From positions 1-7,599 of the forward strand of contig VGRU01000179.1 in assembly GCA_016875255.1 (NCBI GenBank): DNA of 7,599 bases. Reading direction: 5' to 3'. Source of the DNA: Deltaproteobacteria bacterium. GTDB lineage: Bacteria; Desulfobacterota; BSN033; UBA1163. Position 1 is the stretch's first letter, and each line of letters begins with the position of its first letter. The position numbers and the translations under genes are program-made. The notes below the pieces were generated by a model. That model ran no database searches. It had not been told where the DNA came from and saw only the letters and a program-made list of their open reading frames with translations. Positions 5,935 through 7,599 of this stretch are shown one piece after another.

Positions 5935-6396
5935 TTATGATGAAGTTTTTCTTCTCGATTTCCAAAGGGCGTAAATTCCGAAAAGGCCGAAGATGAGGCT
6001 GATTCCAGTGATTAGTTTTGTGTAGGTTGCAACCAGGGGTTTGCTGAAAGATTCAAGCTGGAGCGCCTGGTCCACCCTGACATCTATCGTCACCCCGTGA
6101 AAGCCGTGGGTTGACTCACCCCAGACCTTAATCTTCCAAATCCCGGCCCTCTCAGGAACAAAAGAGACAAAGCCGTTCTTGTCAGTTCTTCCTGTCTGGT
6201 GGGGCTGGCTGTCGCCCGGCCCGAACAATTCATATTCGGAATAACTTGCAGGGTTGTCTTTTGAGTAGAAGATCTTTACCGATATTCCCTTCTGCTGGAC
6301 ATCGTAGTGGATGGAGTGGCTGAAAACAGGAGGGATGATAAGAAATAGAGGAGTAATCAAAACAAGGATTATCAGGCCTATCTTTTTTGTCTTCAT
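5935..6396 (-). CDS. NikL-like exported accessory protein of the ECF metal transporter
   Basis: A 153-residue protein with an N-terminal signal sequence (residues 1-26, cleavage after VFS), so that the mature chain starts HSIHYDV. A periplasmic domain of about 90 residues with beta-sandwich features follows: NPASYSEYELFGPG, then TDKNGFVSFVPERAGIWKIK, a pattern shared with carboxypeptidase-regulatory/transthyretin-like folds. A single transmembrane helix spans about 124-144, closed by the basic KSRRK. Histidines at 27, 30, 66, 97 and 100 could bind metal. Nickel ECF systems that lack the small NikN subunit carry accessory proteins named NikK and NikL, and the size, topology and place of this gene fit NikL. 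The gene overlaps the upstream CbiM fusion by 4 bp (ATGA) and ends 13 bp before the barrel gene. The assignment rests on topology and context, not on a recognised signature. Confidence 0.65.
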   Translation of the reverse strand: MKTKKIGLIILVLITPLFLIIPPVFSHSIHYDVQQKGISVKIFYSKDNPASYSEYELFGPGDSQPHQTGRTDKNGFVSFVPERAGIWKIKVWGESTHGFHGVTIDVRVDQALQLESFSKPLVATYTKLITGISLIFGLFGIYALWKSRRKTSS

Positions 6397-7599
6397 TTGG
6401 TCACCTCGAAGGTTAGAGTGGAGGCAATGCTTAAATAGTCCGCATCAGGGTCATTCTTCAAAGGCTCTTTGACGCTGACCGAAAGGAGTTGGCGCCCCTT
6501 TGTCAAAGGGATTTTTGCTCCTCCCTCCTTGTCCGTTATGGACATTTTCTGGTGGTCGCCTCCTTCCACATCCACTCCTGAAATCGGTTTGCCCTGATAG
6601 AGCACCCTGATCGGGAGGAGGACCCCTGTCTTTAATTCGAACGGATTTTCAAGAGGGATGATGTCGAGTCTCGAATCGATCAACGGTTTCGAAGCCGCAT
6701 CGCTCCATGAGAGGAGAGCTTTGGGGTAGAAGAAAGACCGATTCGATTCGACGACCCTGCTTGCTTTTCTCTTGGGCAGATTTTTCCAGCCGTAAATCGT
6801 TTTGGACCAGTAGCCATTGTCGATTTCTGCGAAGAGGAGGGAAGGCGGCTGGTCAGTTTTAAGGAGAAGACTAAAGGCTCTTTTTTCGTTGTTCACCTCG
6901 ATCTCCTTCCCATGGAGGTCGAAAGCTTTTATATATTTTACCTTTGAGAGATCGAATTCTTCTCTTTTGACTCCGTGGCCGAAGACAAGCAAAAGTTCAT
7001 TTCCTTTTTTCTCAATCCAGAAATCATGGGCAAAAGCCGAGGAGGGGAAAATGAGTAAAAAAGCGGCGAGAAGCAGGAACGCCGTTTTATTTAAGTGGTT
7101 CAACCGCCCGGGTTGGCTCTTAAGGATGATGGTGAACACGAGGACGGTGATAGTCGCTTCGATGAGACCGAGGATTGTGAGGTGAGGGATCATCACAGCG
7201 GGTATGGCTATTTTAAGAGGGAAGGGGAAGTAGGATGATGTTGCAGGATGGATTGTCGATTGCAGACCCAGTTCAATGGCTGTGATAAGCCCGCTTAAGT
7301 TGAGCGAGAGATAGGATGCGATTCCTCCAGCGATCGCTTTGGGGATGAGGTTCGGGAGGGTGAACACTCTATAGAGTCCGTAGCCTGTTATCGAACCCAC
7401 AAAAGCGATATTAAAACAATTGGCTCCAAGAGCAGTGATGCCCCCTTCGCCGAAGACCAGGGCCTGAATGGCCAGTGCAACCGAAACTGCAATGATCGCC
7501 GGCCAGGGACCGAGAAGAATGGCTACAAGAGTTGTACCGTTGAGGTGTCCCGTTGTTCCGCCGGGAAGAGGGATGGCAAAGACCATGACCACGAGACTG
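6393..7599 (-). CDS. cbiM: CbiM/NikM-family S-component fused to a periplasmic DUF4198 (NikK-like) domain; 5' end beyond window
   Basis: The frame is open to the window edge, so the true start (normally a metal-binding Met-His N-terminus some tens of residues upstream) is missing. Residue numbers count from the methionine encoded at 7592. Residues 1-157 are CbiM: IPLPGGTTGHLNGTTLVAIL, LGPWPAIIAV, ALGANCFNIAFVG and IPHLTILGLIEA, with about four membrane segments. This part binds Ni2+ or Co2+ and carries it through the inner membrane. At 171-188 a further hydrophobic stretch ends SSAFA, followed by HDFWIEKKGNELLLVFGHG, the usual start of a secreted DUF4198 protein (COG5266, periplasmic component of Ni/Co transport). 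DUF4198 continues to the end: YWSKTIYGWKNLPKR, LPIRVLYQGKPISGV and TDKEGGAKIPL. So two normally separate subunits share one frame. It overlaps the next gene by 4 bp. Nickel is favoured over cobalt because of the NikK/NikL-like partners, but this is not proven. Confidence 0.88.
   Translation of the reverse strand, partial: SLVVMVFAIPLPGGTTGHLNGTTLVAILLGPWPAIIAVSVALAIQALVFGEGGITALGANCFNIAFVGSITGYGLYRVFTLPNLIPKAIAGGIASYLSLNLSGLITAIELGLQSTIHPATSSYFPFPLKIAIPAVMIPHLTILGLIEATITVLVFTIILKSQPGRLNHLNKTAFLLLAAFLLIFPSSAFAHDFWIEKKGNELLLVFGHGVKREEFDLSKVKYIKAFDLHGKEIEVNNEKRAFSLLLKTDQPPSLLFAEIDNGYWSKTIYGWKNLPKRKASRVVESNRSFFYPKALLSWSDAASKPLIDSRLDIIPLENPFELKTGVLLPIRVLYQGKPISGVDVEGGDHQKMSITDKEGGAKIPLTKGRQLLSVSVKEPLKNDPDADYLSIASTLTFEVTK

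Noticed and set aside
6817..7185. 122-residue plus-strand frame
   Set aside because: It is a shadow of the DUF4198 part of the CbiM fusion on the other strand, basic and low-quality in composition.
1..7599. CRISPR array, tRNA or rRNA genes, complete transposase
   Set aside because: No regularly spaced direct repeats, no cloverleaf or ribosomal RNA sequence and no transposase frame were seen on either strand.

Overview
The window looks like a piece of a Gram-negative (diderm) bacterial chromosome, probably a Nitrospirota- or Desulfobacterota-like lineage. An outer-membrane barrel, several Sec-exported proteins, an M23-peptidase N-terminus of a type common there and dispersed palindromic repeats all point that way. 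The lineage is inferred from gene style only. Base composition is moderate, with AT-rich, decayed stretches on the left and a compact operon on the right.

Left part (1-1736, all minus strand) is eroded. It holds the N-terminal third of an EamA/DMT-type transporter cut by the window edge. Next is the membrane-anchored N-terminus of an M23-type cell-wall peptidase whose catalytic domain is missing and whose last ~35 residues are encoded by a palindromic repeat. Upstream lies a secreted protein gene broken by an in-frame stop and by a ~168-bp palindrome-rich element. That element resembles an IS200/IS605-type end or an omegaRNA/HEARO-like structured RNA. In the middle (1880-2714) is one intact plus-strand gene, an exported DUF1684 protein, with a plausible promoter. 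It is followed by a palindromic spacer shared with the convergent operon.

Right part (2715-7599, minus strand) is a nickel/cobalt ECF-type transporter operon. In transcription order it contains: (i) an S-component of the CbiM/NikM family fused to a periplasmic DUF4198 (NikK-like) domain, with its N-terminus beyond the window; (ii) a small exported, C-terminally anchored NikL-like accessory protein; (iii) an outer-membrane beta-barrel protein; (iv) a ~470-bp spacer filled with nested palindromic repeats; (v) the T-component CbiQ; and (vi) the ATPase CbiO with a histidine-rich tail. The first three genes are very tightly packed (4-bp overlap, then a 13-bp gap), and cbiQ and cbiO are 8 bp apart. 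A reasonable model is that the barrel admits the metal or a complex of it, the DUF4198 and NikL-like modules handle it in the periplasm, CbiM/CbiQ/CbiO import it, and the His tail binds it in the cytoplasm. Only the CbiMQO part is secured by family knowledge; the rest is inference from gene order and sequence.

The most interesting points are the CbiM-DUF4198 fusion with a retained signal-peptide-like junction, histidine at the predicted mature N-terminus of all three exported modules, the outer-membrane barrel inside the operon, and the possible structured-RNA element at 1091-1258.
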